Shown in pieces: positions 33,061 through 41,833 of a stretch of 62,591 nucleotides of DNA. Source of the DNA: Bacilli bacterium. GTDB taxonomy: Bacteria > Bacillota_I > Bacilli_A > RF39 > UBA660. The position numbers and the translations under genes were made by a program. The stretch is taken from NCBI GenBank assembly GCA_900769635.1, contig CAAGHJ010000053.1, forward strand, positions 1 through 62,591, read 5' to 3'. Under the pieces are notes generated by a model, which was not told the DNA's origin, did not search any database, and was given only the letters and a program-made list of their open reading frames with translations. Each line of letters begins with the position of its first letter. Position 1 is the first letter of the stretch.

Positions 33061-34168
33061 AATCTTGTTTATTTTCGGTTAATTTTACTTTTGTGGTATT
33101 TTCTTTTCCACCTCTTAAATATGTTATAGTTATTTCTTCTTTTGGTTCGTGCTGATATAATTCATAACGGAAATCGGCCACTCCTGATATTTCTTTGTTA
33201 TTTATTTTGGTGATGATATCGCCTTTTTGTAGGCCGGCACTTGCTGCTGGAGATGATGATACGACTTCAAGAATAACTACTCCTTTTGTTACTCCATCTG
33301 GTATTTGAATTCCATTTTGCCATAAGTAATAGCTACTTGATACATCTAGCATACTTACGCCGATATATGGTCTTACTATTTGTTTACCGCTTTCTATGGT
33401 TTCGGCATATTTTAGGGCATCTTCGATTGGTATTGCAAAGCCCATTCCTTCTATTTCATCTTGAACTAGTTTTAATGAGTTTATACCGATTACTTCTCCA
33501 CTTACATTGCAAAGTGGTCCACCGCTATTTCCTGGATTAATGGCAGCATCTATTTGCATTACTTTCATATAGTAATCAGCTGAGCTCCCTGAAAAACTTA
33601 CTTCGACTAATCTATCTTTTCCTGACAGTATTCCTTTTGTAACTGTACCGCTATATGTTTTTCCCATTGGGGAACCTACTGTAAATATGGTATCTCCTAA
33701 TTTTACTTTTGTGCTATCTCCTATTTCGGCTATTTTTAGTTTATCGTTATTTTTTACTTTGAGGACAGCTATATCGGCATATGTTTCTCCTCCAAGTAAT
33801 TCGGCCTCAACGATATCGCCATTACTTAATATTATTGATATTTTGTCTATTTTGTAATTGTCATTGGAAACGACGTGATTGTTAGTCATTATATAGGTAT
33901 AGTTGCCATCTTTTTTATAGGCAAAGCCTGTTCCTGTTGATACTTCTGTTTCTCCACTTGATGCTACTACTACTACTGTTGCATCATATATTTTATCTAC
34001 TGAGGAAGATATTGATGTTTCAACTAATTCGGATGTGGTTACGTTTTTGACTATTTTCTCAGTACTAGTAGATGCTACGACCATATACGCCCCTAGGGTG
34101 CCGCATATAAATGATAATAGTATGGCGGATATTAAAATTACTGTGGTATTGTTTTTTTGTTTATTCAT
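33059..34168 (-). CDS. htrA: HtrA/DegP-like membrane-anchored serine protease
   Basis: ATG at 34168 is chosen over the GTG at 34177 because AAGGAG lies 8 bases before it. The 369-residue protein has an N-terminal anchor (ILISAILLSFICGTLGAYMV). Its trypsin-like domain has the triad His98 (TNNHVV), Asp132 (YADIAVLKV) and Ser215 (NPGNSGGP). One C-terminal PDZ domain follows (SSPAASAGLQKGDIITKINN). HtrA-type proteases degrade misfolded proteins at the outer face of the membrane. Its ribosome-binding site overlaps the end of the Abi_2 gene, which suggests co-transcription. Confidence 0.93.
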   Translation of the reverse strand: MNKQKNNTTVILISAILLSFICGTLGAYMVVASTSTEKIVKNVTTSELVETSISSSVDKIYDATVVVVASSGETEVSTGTGFAYKKDGNYTYIMTNNHVVSNDNYKIDKISIILSNGDIVEAELLGGETYADIAVLKVKNNDKLKIAEIGDSTKVKLGDTIFTVGSPMGKTYSGTVTKGILSGKDRLVEVSFSGSSADYYMKVMQIDAAINPGNSGGPLCNVSGEVIGINSLKLVQDEIEGMGFAIPIEDALKYAETIESGKQIVRPYIGVSMLDVSSSYYLWQNGIQIPDGVTKGVVILEVVSSSPAASAGLQKGDIITKINNKEISGVADFRYELYQHEPKEEITITYLRGGKENTTKVKLTENKQD

Positions 34169-34180
34169 TTTTTTCACTCC

Positions 34181-35119
34181 TTACATTTCTACTAATTCCA
34201 TATAATTTTCGGGGAAGCCCATTCTATCTAGGACTCTTGCTATGGGAATGGAATCTACTCTTCCATCTAATTTTTCGATTTCGTATTCTATTTCTTTTAG
34301 CATTACACGGAATTCACTTTTTCTTAATAGGTATTTTAGCATTATTATGACGGCAAATATATCGTTTTTTCCATATATATACTCTCCGTCCATTTTGTTT
34401 ATTCTTAATTTTCTATGATACTCGTTATCGTCGATGTATTTCTCGGTCTTGTGATCAAATACTATATCTTCGTGAGCACATAAATTTCTATAATTGGATA
34501 GTATGGGAAGAAATTCATTCATATATTCGACAGATACGCCAAAGGTATCGGCAACGGCTACTTGGTCTTCTTTCTTTAATATGGAAAATAGTTCACATAC
34601 TAATCCGAAAGATAGGACTTTCACTAAGACCCACATTGGTATATAGCCGTATTTGTTTAGGTAATGGATTGTTGCATTATGGCGAGAGGCATTTATTCTT
34701 ACTTGTCGTTTTATTTTTTCTATGATGTCTTTTACTCTTCTTTTTTTTGTGGGATCATTTGTAAAACTTTTATGATTTAAGTAGTCTTTTTCCATATATC
34801 CATAGTTTTTTGATAATTGATATGATATGACGCTTTTTAATTGGTTTTCTATTATTAATAGATTTTTGAACATTATATTGCGAAAATATCTATCAAACAG
34901 AAATATGGAATATAGTTCTCTAAATGTTGATGCGGGGACAAATGTTTTATCACTATAAGAATTCATTAAAACATGTCTATACCCACTTATGAAAAAGTAA
35001 TTTTCTCTTAGGAGTATTTCTTTTGTTTCTGTTACATCTTCTATTATTAGGCCTTTTTCTTTTAGTATCTCTATTTGTTCATCTAAGTTTTTAAAACTTT
35101 TTACTTTCATTTCTTTCAC
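34181..35119 (-). CDS. Abi_2 family (AbiD/AbiF-like) HEPN protein
   Basis: The 312-residue protein fits the Abi_2 family: LIIEDVTETKEILLRENYFFISGYRH near the start and YRNLCAHEDIVFD at residues 210-222. The RNxxxH motif (Arg211-His216) is the HEPN-type RNase active site. Relatives in lactococci cause abortive infection by phage. The start is GTG behind TAGGTGG; an inner ATG four codons later is possible. It is directly followed by the HtrA-like gene (gap 12 bases, ribosome-binding site on its stop). This is an odd partner for a defence gene and suggests insertion ahead of htrA. Confidence 0.85.
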   Translation of the reverse strand: MKEMKVKSFKNLDEQIEILKEKGLIIEDVTETKEILLRENYFFISGYRHVLMNSYSDKTFVPASTFRELYSIFLFDRYFRNIMFKNLLIIENQLKSVISYQLSKNYGYMEKDYLNHKSFTNDPTKKRRVKDIIEKIKRQVRINASRHNATIHYLNKYGYIPMWVLVKVLSFGLVCELFSILKKEDQVAVADTFGVSVEYMNEFLPILSNYRNLCAHEDIVFDHKTEKYIDDNEYHRKLRINKMDGEYIYGKNDIFAVIIMLKYLLRKSEFRVMLKEIEYEIEKLDGRVDSIPIARVLDRMGFPENYMELVEM

Positions 35120-35246
35120 AATACCACCTATCTCATAGTTTATTTTAGTATATCACATTTAAGCGTAAATTGATACTTTTTTTGTGTTTTTTCACATATT
35201 TTTTAGATTATTTCTTTTATTTGTGATATACTCAAATGGAGGTGAT

Positions 35247-35666
35247 ATGATTATGGATATTATTATTAAAAGAATGGAAGAAAAGGAACATAATATGGTT
35301 CTTGATTTATATGAAAGGGTTTTTGATAAAAAACAGATTCAGCCTTTTCATATTAGTGATAGTAATGGTATATTTGTTATTGCTAAGGATAATGACAGGG
35401 TTGTGGGATTAGTGCAACTTGATATTATTGTTGATGTTTTTAAGGGTATTAAGTATGGTTTTATTAATAGTGTTTGTACTGATGCTCAATATAGGGGAAG
35501 GGGTATTGGTGATAGGATGATTAAGGAAGTTCATAGGATTGCTAAGGAAATGGGCTGTTCTTATATTGAACTTACTTCTAGCGATTCTAAAAAAGCTGCC
35601 CATCGTTTATATTTTAAGAATGGTTATGTTATTAGGGACACTAATGTTTTTAGGGTTTCATTATAA
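35247..35666 (+). CDS. GNAT family N-acetyltransferase
   Basis: The frame extends upstream to 35184, but GGAGG (35238-35242) marks the start at 35247 (or 35253), giving about 139 residues. The fold shows FVIAKDNDRVVGLVQLDII, the acetyl-CoA loop QYRGRGIGDRMI, and AHRLYFKNGYV near the C-terminus, all typical of GNAT enzymes. The acceptor is unknown. It is one of few plus-strand genes and stands alone between a divergent Abi_2 gene and a convergent small membrane protein gene. Confidence 0.88.
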   Translation: MIMDIIIKRMEEKEHNMVLDLYERVFDKKQIQPFHISDSNGIFVIAKDNDRVVGLVQLDIIVDVFKGIKYGFINSVCTDAQYRGRGIGDRMIKEVHRIAKEMGCSYIELTSSDSKKAAHRLYFKNGYVIRDTNVFRVSL

Positions 35667-35669
35667 TAT

Positions 35670-35707
35670 AAAAGGAATATTACTGAAGTTTAAAGTATAT
35701 TCCTTTT
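35670..35707. terminator. Bidirectional terminator between GNAT and 35680-36039
   Basis: AAAAGGAATAT (35670-35680) and ATATTCCTTTT (35697-35707) form a perfect 11-bp stem. T-runs follow on the plus strand (TTTTTTT), and a shorter one on the minus strand. Confidence 0.7.
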
Positions 35708-36039
35708 TTTATTAATTCATTTGAAGCATTGTAATCGTAGGGTACGTATCCTATTTTTAGCAGATGTTCTATTACTATCATATTGTAATTTAGGGCAAAG
35801 AGGAAATTTATGAGTAACATCATTATTATGCTTACTAGTATCCCTATTTTTAATTTAAATGTGGCTATAAACAGAGCAATGATTGCTAATTGGAGAAGAA
35901 GTATTAGTACGCCTAATTTTATATTTTGTTTTTTGAGGGGATATAGGGGACCTAAATACAGCATTTTCCATGCTATTCCGTAGTCGCATTCTACTATATT
36001 TTTTTCATCATAATAGTATTTTAAATATATTTTCTTCAT
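35680..36039 (-). CDS. Small membrane protein of unknown function
   Basis: ATG at 36039 follows AAGGAGAG; the longer frame to 36075 lacks a site. The 119-residue protein has a charged N-terminus (KKIYLKYYYDEKN), a GPLYPLKKQN segment reminiscent of DUF2628-type proteins, and two membrane helices (residues about 44-85). No function is known. It could be a small relative of the zinc-ribbon membrane protein at 14544, but the similarity seen is short. Confidence 0.6.
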   Translation of the reverse strand: MKKIYLKYYYDEKNIVECDYGIAWKMLYLGPLYPLKKQNIKLGVLILLLQLAIIALFIATFKLKIGILVSIIMMLLINFLFALNYNMIVIEHLLKIGYVPYDYNASNELIKKGIYFKLQ

Positions 36040-36100
36040 AGTAACTCTCCTTATTTTATATGTTAATGATAACATAATTTGTTTTTTTTTACAAGGGGGG

Positions 36101-37633
36101 TTATTTGTTTAATTCTTTTACTCTCTTTTTTACTTTTTCATTTTTCTTAATGTTTCCATATACTGATGTTTTTACTTTTTCTAATTTGTATCTATTGTTA
36201 TCTAATATTTTTCTCATTTTGGTTATGTTGTTTAATATTTGTTCTGTTTTTTCGGGGTCATAATTTTGGAATTTTTCTTTTATTTCTAATTCTAAACTTT
36301 TAAGACGGTCTATATTGCTATCGAGCATCATTCCGACATCTGCTAGGGAATAAAGGGTATAATCTAGTTCTGTTAGGTAATCTGGTGCTTCATACACTTT
36401 CTTTTTCACCTCTTCTATGTGAACTGTTTTTCTTATATTATCAACCATTTTTTTTGTTGCAACGGCATTCATTGCTATTGATGGAAATACGCCTTTTAGT
36501 GGTGTTAACAAAAGGGCAAAAAAGTACTTAGCGTCATAATATAGTAATTTATCGAGGTTTTTGATTTGTTTTTCTATTACTTCTCTTGATGTTATTTTTT
36601 CTATTTGCGAGGCTAGTTTATTCATATTGTTTTCTTGTTTTATAAGAAATTTATCCATTTTTAGGCTTATTTTTTGGAATTCTTTTGTGTTTTCAACGTA
36701 GGCATCGTAGGATTTATCTTGTTCCTTTCTTAACTCCAGTTTTTGTTTATTTTGCTCATCTAATTTTTGATTTTCCTTCTCTATTTCTTCTAATTTTACG
36801 TATAGGATTTTGTATTCTTCAAATAATTCTAAATGTTTTTTGACATCTTCCTTGTCTTCAGTTGTTGCTAATTCTTTGTATTTTATTATGTCATCCATTA
36901 ATCCTTCATCATTTAACCATATTATATCTTCGAGATAGTTATTTTCTTTAAATATTTGGTATTGTTCTTTTAGTTTTTTTATTTTTTCTATTAATTGCAT
37001 TAGTTTTTTTCGTTCTTCTTCTATTTTTTCTTTGCTTTGATAGTCTATTTGGCCTTTATTTATTAGGTATAATTCGCTTTCTATTACTTCTAATTCGTTC
37101 AATTCTTTTTTTAATTTATTTTTTATTTTTTTTAGTATTTGATCTTTTTGATTATTTAATTGTTTTTCTTTTTCTAGTTGTTGAGTTATTTTTTTTTGTT
37201 CCTCAGTAATACTATTTGCTTCTGGTAAGACAGGTGGTGGGGTTATATTTAATTTTTGAGGTTTATTTTTTTCTGGGGATGTATCGTTGTGTTTTTGTTT
37301 TTTTTGTAAATCTTCTGTTTTTGAAAAATTGCTACTTGTTGTGGACTGTTTTTGTTCAGGAATGCCTTTTTTGTGAGTAATATTTGGTATTTGCGATGGT
37401 GCAGACTTTTCTAATTGTTTTTCTATTTTTTCTTTTTTTTCGTTTTCTAATTTTTCTAATTTTTGGTACTCTTTTACTTGATTTACTGATTTGTTTATGG
37501 GGACTCCAAATCTTTCATACTCTACTTTTTTAGTTTTTTGTAGTGGTGTCTCTGTTACCCGAGATGGAGTTTTGGATTTTTGATTTATTTTTTTTAGTCT
37601 TTCTCTTAATTTACCTAATTTATTTCCGTTCAC
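36101..37633 (-). CDS. Long coiled-coil cytosolic protein of unknown function
   Basis: The 510-residue protein has a Lys/Pro/Gln-rich disordered N-terminus (about 1-140), then long heptad-rich helices (about 140-370). A short hydrophobic stretch FFALLLTPLKGVFPSIAMNA (about 372-391) and a helical C-terminus follow. It has no signal peptide. No family was recognised. It is 36 bases after the CwlD-like amidase gene on the same strand and may be part of an envelope or division structure, which is only a guess from location. Confidence 0.65.
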   Translation of the reverse strand: MNGNKLGKLRERLKKINQKSKTPSRVTETPLQKTKKVEYERFGVPINKSVNQVKEYQKLEKLENEKKEKIEKQLEKSAPSQIPNITHKKGIPEQKQSTTSSNFSKTEDLQKKQKHNDTSPEKNKPQKLNITPPPVLPEANSITEEQKKITQQLEKEKQLNNQKDQILKKIKNKLKKELNELEVIESELYLINKGQIDYQSKEKIEEERKKLMQLIEKIKKLKEQYQIFKENNYLEDIIWLNDEGLMDDIIKYKELATTEDKEDVKKHLELFEEYKILYVKLEEIEKENQKLDEQNKQKLELRKEQDKSYDAYVENTKEFQKISLKMDKFLIKQENNMNKLASQIEKITSREVIEKQIKNLDKLLYYDAKYFFALLLTPLKGVFPSIAMNAVATKKMVDNIRKTVHIEEVKKKVYEAPDYLTELDYTLYSLADVGMMLDSNIDRLKSLELEIKEKFQNYDPEKTEQILNNITKMRKILDNNRYKLEKVKTSVYGNIKKNEKVKKRVKELNK

Positions 37634-37669
37634 AATATCACTTCTTTCTTTATATATTATACTTTTTTT

Positions 37670-38341
37670 TTACTTTTTTGTAAAGTATGTTTCTAAGGAT
37701 ATGGCTAATAGTCTTGCTATTTTTTCTTGATATTTTTGATCTCTTAATATATAGTTATCACTTGGATTTGATAGGAATCCTACTTCGACTAATACTCCTG
37801 GAACTTTTATTTGTTTATACATATAGTAATTATCTTCTTGTTTTAATTCTCTTACATTACTAAGATTTCTTGTCATTTCTTCATAAATGGTTTGAGCTAA
37901 GTATTTGTTTTGCTTATTTGTACTTGTGTAAAAGATTTGCATTCCACGCCATTTGCTATTTGCTGTGGAATTTAAATGAATTGATAAATATAAATCTGGA
38001 TTGGTTTTGTTTATTTTTTGAGCACGGTTTGTTAGATCTGATCTTTTTCTATTATGTGTTTGAGTGGATAAGTCTGTATCTTTATCTCGTGTTAAGTATA
38101 CTGTGGCTCCTTTTTTTATTAATTCTTTTTCTACTTTTTGGACTATTTCTAAATTTATTGTTTTTTCGTATATTCCACCCGCAATAGCGCCTGAATCTGG
38201 ACCACCGTGGCCAGCATCTAAATATATTGTTTTACCAATCAGTGTATAATCGTTTATGATGGCGTAAGTTTTGGAGATGGTGAATGTTGTGATTACGACT
38301 AATGCTAACAACAGCGTTTTTATTTTGTTTATTTCTCTCAT
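37670..38341 (-). CDS. cwlD: CwlD-like N-acetylmuramoyl-L-alanine amidase
   Basis: The 223-residue protein has an N-terminal anchor and an Amidase_3 domain with zinc ligands His45 (LDAGHGGPD), Glu59 and His122 (SIHLNS), and catalytic Glu186 (VEVGFLSN). It cuts the bond between MurNAc and the stem peptide. The size and single N-terminal anchor match CwlD, the sporulation amidase that helps make muramic lactam in the spore cortex, but vegetative amidases can have the same layout. The sporulation reading is supported only by a YunB-like gene elsewhere in the window. Confidence 0.82.
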   Translation of the reverse strand: MREINKIKTLLLALVVITTFTISKTYAIINDYTLIGKTIYLDAGHGGPDSGAIAGGIYEKTINLEIVQKVEKELIKKGATVYLTRDKDTDLSTQTHNRKRSDLTNRAQKINKTNPDLYLSIHLNSTANSKWRGMQIFYTSTNKQNKYLAQTIYEEMTRNLSNVRELKQEDNYYMYKQIKVPGVLVEVGFLSNPSDNYILRDQKYQEKIARLLAISLETYFTKK

Positions 38342-38382
38342 TATCTCACCTAAGTAATTATATGTGTTGATACAAAAGAAAA

Positions 38383-38403
38383 AGACTAAATTTGTTTTAG
38401 TCT
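38383..38403 (-). terminator. Terminator of 38397-39992
   Basis: AGACTAAA and TTTAGTCT pair with a 5-base loop overlapping the stop; TTTTCTTTTG follows on the minus strand. Confidence 0.6.
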
Positions 38404-39992
38404 ATGTTTATGATATTTATTACGTCTGACTGGGTTGTATATTTTATATTGACTGTATCGCCTTGTTTTAGGAATGGTATTTTATTTTCATTTATTTTTA
38501 TATTAGTCTTGTATTTTTGGCCATTTGTATCTTCTATATAATAGTATGTTTCACCTGTGATGTATGCTTTATCAATCCAAGCTATGGTTATTTGATTTTC
38601 TTTTATGGTTCCTTCTTCGTAGGTACTGGTAACTTTTTTTAGATAATTTTCGGCGGCGGTATTTATTCCTAAGGATGCATCTGTGACTACTACTTTTTGG
38701 TAATCTGTTGCATCGACAAAGGCATACATTTTTACTAGGCCAGCTTTATCTTTCAAACTCATTAGGTATGTTGGTTTATTGTTCAGGTTGATTAGAAGAG
38801 GAAATGTTGAAGTGTACTTCATTTGTTGAACTGCTCCTTCTGCTGAGGCCATAGCACTGTATTCTTCGGCCCCCACGACTTGATAATAGTTTGTTTCCTT
38901 TGTTCTCATATTACAGAGGATAAAACCTAAGTTGGATTCATCTGATGATACAGAGGTTATTCCTGTATACAAATATACATCATCATCCATAGTCATATAG
39001 TTGTAGCCCTCGGTGGCCATAACGACTTTTTTTTGACCGAGTAGTGAGTTTATAAATCCTTTTTGGTATTTTCCCCAATCGTTTATTTGTTCTATGATTA
39101 GATTGGCTGAATATACGTGGTCTACCCATTTGGGAATATCTTCTTTATTGTATTTTTTGCTTTGTCCTGTTATTGGGTCTAATAAAACAACTCCTATTAT
39201 GTCTTTTCGCATTTCTACGCCTTTGTATGATACTATTGGAGCTACCCAATATGGATTTCCTTCGTTATCTAATTCGAAATTTATTTGGTCAAAAATTTGG
39301 GTTGGATATTTAAATCTTAATTTTCGGTATAGTTTATCATTGAAAAGAGCACTTGGCATATATTTCATTCCTTTTTTTAGTTTTACTAGTTTTGATTCGC
39401 CAGTTACGGAGTTGACTGTTATATATCCTTTTATGCCTTCTTTGTGATTGGTAAAATATTTTATAATTGAGGCGTATTCTAATGGGGTTACTCTTATTAT
39501 TTCATTATTGTAATTTATTTGCGTATATAGGTTTGACACATTGAATTGACTTACGAGGTCTGGCAGTCCTCCCATTACACGGTCCCCTAATTTTTCACTG
39601 GAATCTTTATCTAAAAGTGGAACTAGATTGAAATCTACTTCTTTTATGTTTTCAGAAAATTTTTCTTTATCATTTACTTTAATTCTTTTGGCGTAGCTTT
39701 TGGAGTTCAAGAGTGGGGAGTATATTATATTTATTATTATAATTAGAAAAAATATTATTGGTATTAGGATTGTGGTTTTTGAAATAGTTGGCTTTGTTTT
39801 TTTTGCTGTAAATATTTTTTGTTTTATATTTATTATGTCATATATATTTATTAATTTATAAAATATGTAAATTGTTATTACATAAATATAAAAATTGAAA
39901 CTGTGTAAATTAATGGCAGGAAGTGTAATATAATATGTAATACTAGCAAAAAGTAATGTCCATATTATTTTTTTTAGTTTGAATTTATTCAT
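38397..39992 (-). CDS. Large membrane protein with extracytoplasmic domain, unknown
   Basis: The 531-residue protein has three or four membrane helices in residues 1-105 and then a 420-residue soluble part. The soluble part is probably outside, with motifs such as NPYWVAPIV, VVLLDPITGQSKKY and GLVKMYAFVDATDYQKV. The last 60 residues look like an OB-type beta barrel. No name could be assigned. It overlaps the upstream gene at 39989 by four bases, so the two products are likely made together and may act together. Confidence 0.65.
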   Translation of the reverse strand: MNKFKLKKIIWTLLFASITYYITLPAINLHSFNFYIYVITIYIFYKLINIYDIINIKQKIFTAKKTKPTISKTTILIPIIFFLIIIINIIYSPLLNSKSYAKRIKVNDKEKFSENIKEVDFNLVPLLDKDSSEKLGDRVMGGLPDLVSQFNVSNLYTQINYNNEIIRVTPLEYASIIKYFTNHKEGIKGYITVNSVTGESKLVKLKKGMKYMPSALFNDKLYRKLRFKYPTQIFDQINFELDNEGNPYWVAPIVSYKGVEMRKDIIGVVLLDPITGQSKKYNKEDIPKWVDHVYSANLIIEQINDWGKYQKGFINSLLGQKKVVMATEGYNYMTMDDDVYLYTGITSVSSDESNLGFILCNMRTKETNYYQVVGAEEYSAMASAEGAVQQMKYTSTFPLLINLNNKPTYLMSLKDKAGLVKMYAFVDATDYQKVVVTDASLGINTAAENYLKKVTSTYEEGTIKENQITIAWIDKAYITGETYYYIEDTNGQKYKTNIKINENKIPFLKQGDTVNIKYTTQSDVINIINID

Positions 39993-41017
39993 TTATTTTT
40001 CTTCCTTTCGTCAGTATCTTCTAATATCTCATTTTTATAAATTCCTATTATTCCGTTTTTTATAGTATTTTTTAAACTATTTTCATCATAGGTTGTGAAT
40101 GTATTACTTTGATAGTTATAGCTGTAATATTTTTTTTCTTCTTCTATTATAATGAATGGTAACCTTTCTTTTCTTTTATAATAGTAGGTTGTTATGTTTA
40201 TTTTTTCGTTTGGTAAATATTTTGATATTATTTCAATTAACACATCTTTTTGATAAACGGGGGGAATATTCTTTATATTTAGTACTGTAGGAAGCACTTG
40301 AAGAATTAGAGATAATGATGGAGTTTCTTCTTTTAATCTTTGTTCTAATATTTCATCATTATATGTTGCTTTGATATAATTTATTTTCTTGTCAATTTCG
40401 GGAATGTTGTTATGCCTTCCAAAATATTTTGTTTTGAATTTTGCATAAATGTTTGGTAAATCTTTAAATAGATTTATTTTTAATTTATCATCTAGATTTA
40501 ATTCTACAAATTCTTCTTCGCCATTATCTATAAGTGTTGGTTGAAGTCCGACTAATGTACATAACAATGTAAATAATTTATTGGTACTTTTTTCATTTAC
40601 ATTTGAGGTACTTATGGCACTGAAAGGATTTACTGTTTGCCACTGATTATCTATGGATGCTTCTTCATTTTTTTCAGGATTATTATTAATGTTGTATTTT
40701 ATTCTTTCACCAAGAGCTATATAAATATAACGTGCTTTTTCGATTGGTAATTGAGTTTCATTAATATTTTGTATTATTTCTTTTATTATCTTTACAGCTC
40801 TTTTATAATCTTCAAAGGTTGAATATATATATCCTATTTTATCACGTATTTTATCTGAATATAAAAATCTACTCCCGTTTTCTTCTAGGTATATTAACAA
40901 TTCAATTGTGGCTTTTTCTATATCTATGTTTATGTATTTTACTTCTTCGTCTGTTGTTACTTTTCTTGCTTCCTCTAAATTTTGGACATTTGCAATTAGT
41001 GAAGTGCTATTTTTCAT
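39989..41017 (-). CDS. Cytosolic protein, possible degenerate transglutaminase-like fold
   Basis: The 342-residue protein has no signal peptide. Residues about 90-190 (EKARYIYIALGERIKY ... NKLFTLLCTLVGLQPTLIDNGEEEFVELNL) recall the Cys-containing core of transglutaminase-like proteins. However, the usual Cys-His-Asp set is not clear, so this is a weak suggestion. The C-terminus is a short charged tail. The gene is translationally coupled to the membrane protein at 38397. Unknown function. Confidence 0.5.
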   Translation of the reverse strand: MKNSTSLIANVQNLEEARKVTTDEEVKYINIDIEKATIELLIYLEENGSRFLYSDKIRDKIGYIYSTFEDYKRAVKIIKEIIQNINETQLPIEKARYIYIALGERIKYNINNNPEKNEEASIDNQWQTVNPFSAISTSNVNEKSTNKLFTLLCTLVGLQPTLIDNGEEEFVELNLDDKLKINLFKDLPNIYAKFKTKYFGRHNNIPEIDKKINYIKATYNDEILEQRLKEETPSLSLILQVLPTVLNIKNIPPVYQKDVLIEIISKYLPNEKINITTYYYKRKERLPFIIIEEEKKYYSYNYQSNTFTTYDENSLKNTIKNGIIGIYKNEILEDTDERKKNK

Positions 41018-41058
41018 ATAATCACCATTTTAATAATATCATATTTTTTAAAAAAAAT

Positions 41059-41081
41059 AAACATATATTAACTATATGTTT
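41059..41081 (-). terminator. Terminator of 41083-41760
   Basis: AAACATATA and TATATGTTT pair with a 5-base loop. On the minus strand ATTTTTTTT follows. Confidence 0.65.
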
Positions 41082-41082
41082 A

Positions 41083-41760
41083 CTATTTTATTACACTTAT
41101 CACTTCTATTTTACCATTTATCTTTTTTCCCATCATTCTACTTTGACCATATTTATTGCTATTTGGGTCATTATACTGATATGTTTCTGTTTTGTTATTG
41201 TATGCTGTTTGCCAAGCTGAATAATCCGAGCATGTAGTAATATCGGTTAAATCAGTACATATTTCTTCTAAATATATTCTTAGCTCATAATTGTATGTAG
41301 CTGGATAAGTACTAATACTTTGAGTTGTTAATGGATATAGTTCTAAGGTATTTCCTGTTAAATTTACAAAACTTCCACTTCTTATTTCACTACCATTCAA
41401 TAATAGTTGCCATTTAAAATGTGAATCTTTTAGAGCGTCATCTATACTGATATTGGTAAGATTTATTTGAAGTGCCAATTTATGACCGCTTAAAGTGGTT
41501 GGAACTGTTACAGTAAATATGCTTTTTGAGGCTTTAGTTGATATTTCGCTTGTAAGGATTGGTTGACCTATTGATGTACTTATATTCTGACCTTGTGAGT
41601 ATACTACTGCAACAGAATCAGAGGTATTTACATTAAATTTTGTTGCTTCTTTAGAAGATGCAACATAATATCCATAGCTAAGCATTAATATCAGGGCAAA
41701 AATAATGGTAACCGTTACAAAGAAAATTGTCATTAATTTTTTAAACTCCACTACTCTCAC
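41083..41760 (-). CDS. Exported pilin-like protein, co-regulated with 24545-25087
   Basis: The 225-residue protein has a charged start, one hydrophobic helix (IFFVTVTIIFALILMLSYGYY) and a soluble beta-rich region with Ser/Thr-rich strands and two Cys residues (about 164 and 173). No enzyme motif is seen. It resembles single-pass pilin or matrix-type proteins in layout only. Its promoter region is identical over 23 bases to that of the exported protein at 24545-25087, which suggests the two are expressed together. It has its own terminator. Confidence 0.55.
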   Translation of the reverse strand: MRVVEFKKLMTIFFVTVTIIFALILMLSYGYYVASSKEATKFNVNTSDSVAVVYSQGQNISTSIGQPILTSEISTKASKSIFTVTVPTTLSGHKLALQINLTNISIDDALKDSHFKWQLLLNGSEIRSGSFVNLTGNTLELYPLTTQSISTYPATYNYELRIYLEEICTDLTDITTCSDYSAWQTAYNNKTETYQYNDPNSNKYGQSRMMGKKINGKIEVISVIK

Positions 41761-41783
41761 CTCTTTATTATCTTTATGTTATT

Positions 41784-41812
41784 AATATATCATATTTTTA
41801 AAATAATATCAA
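41784..41812 (-). promoter_or_regulatory. Promoter of 41083-41760, shared motif
   Basis: TTGATA (41812-41807), 17-base spacer ending ATATGA, TATATT (41789-41784). Bases 41774-41796 are identical to 25106-25128. Confidence 0.65.
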
Positions 41813-41833
41813 CCAATTAATAAAAAAAGTTAA

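Noticed and set aside
35184..35246. Longer start for the GNAT gene
   Set aside because: GGAGG at 35238-35242 lies inside the longer frame and points to 35247 or 35253.
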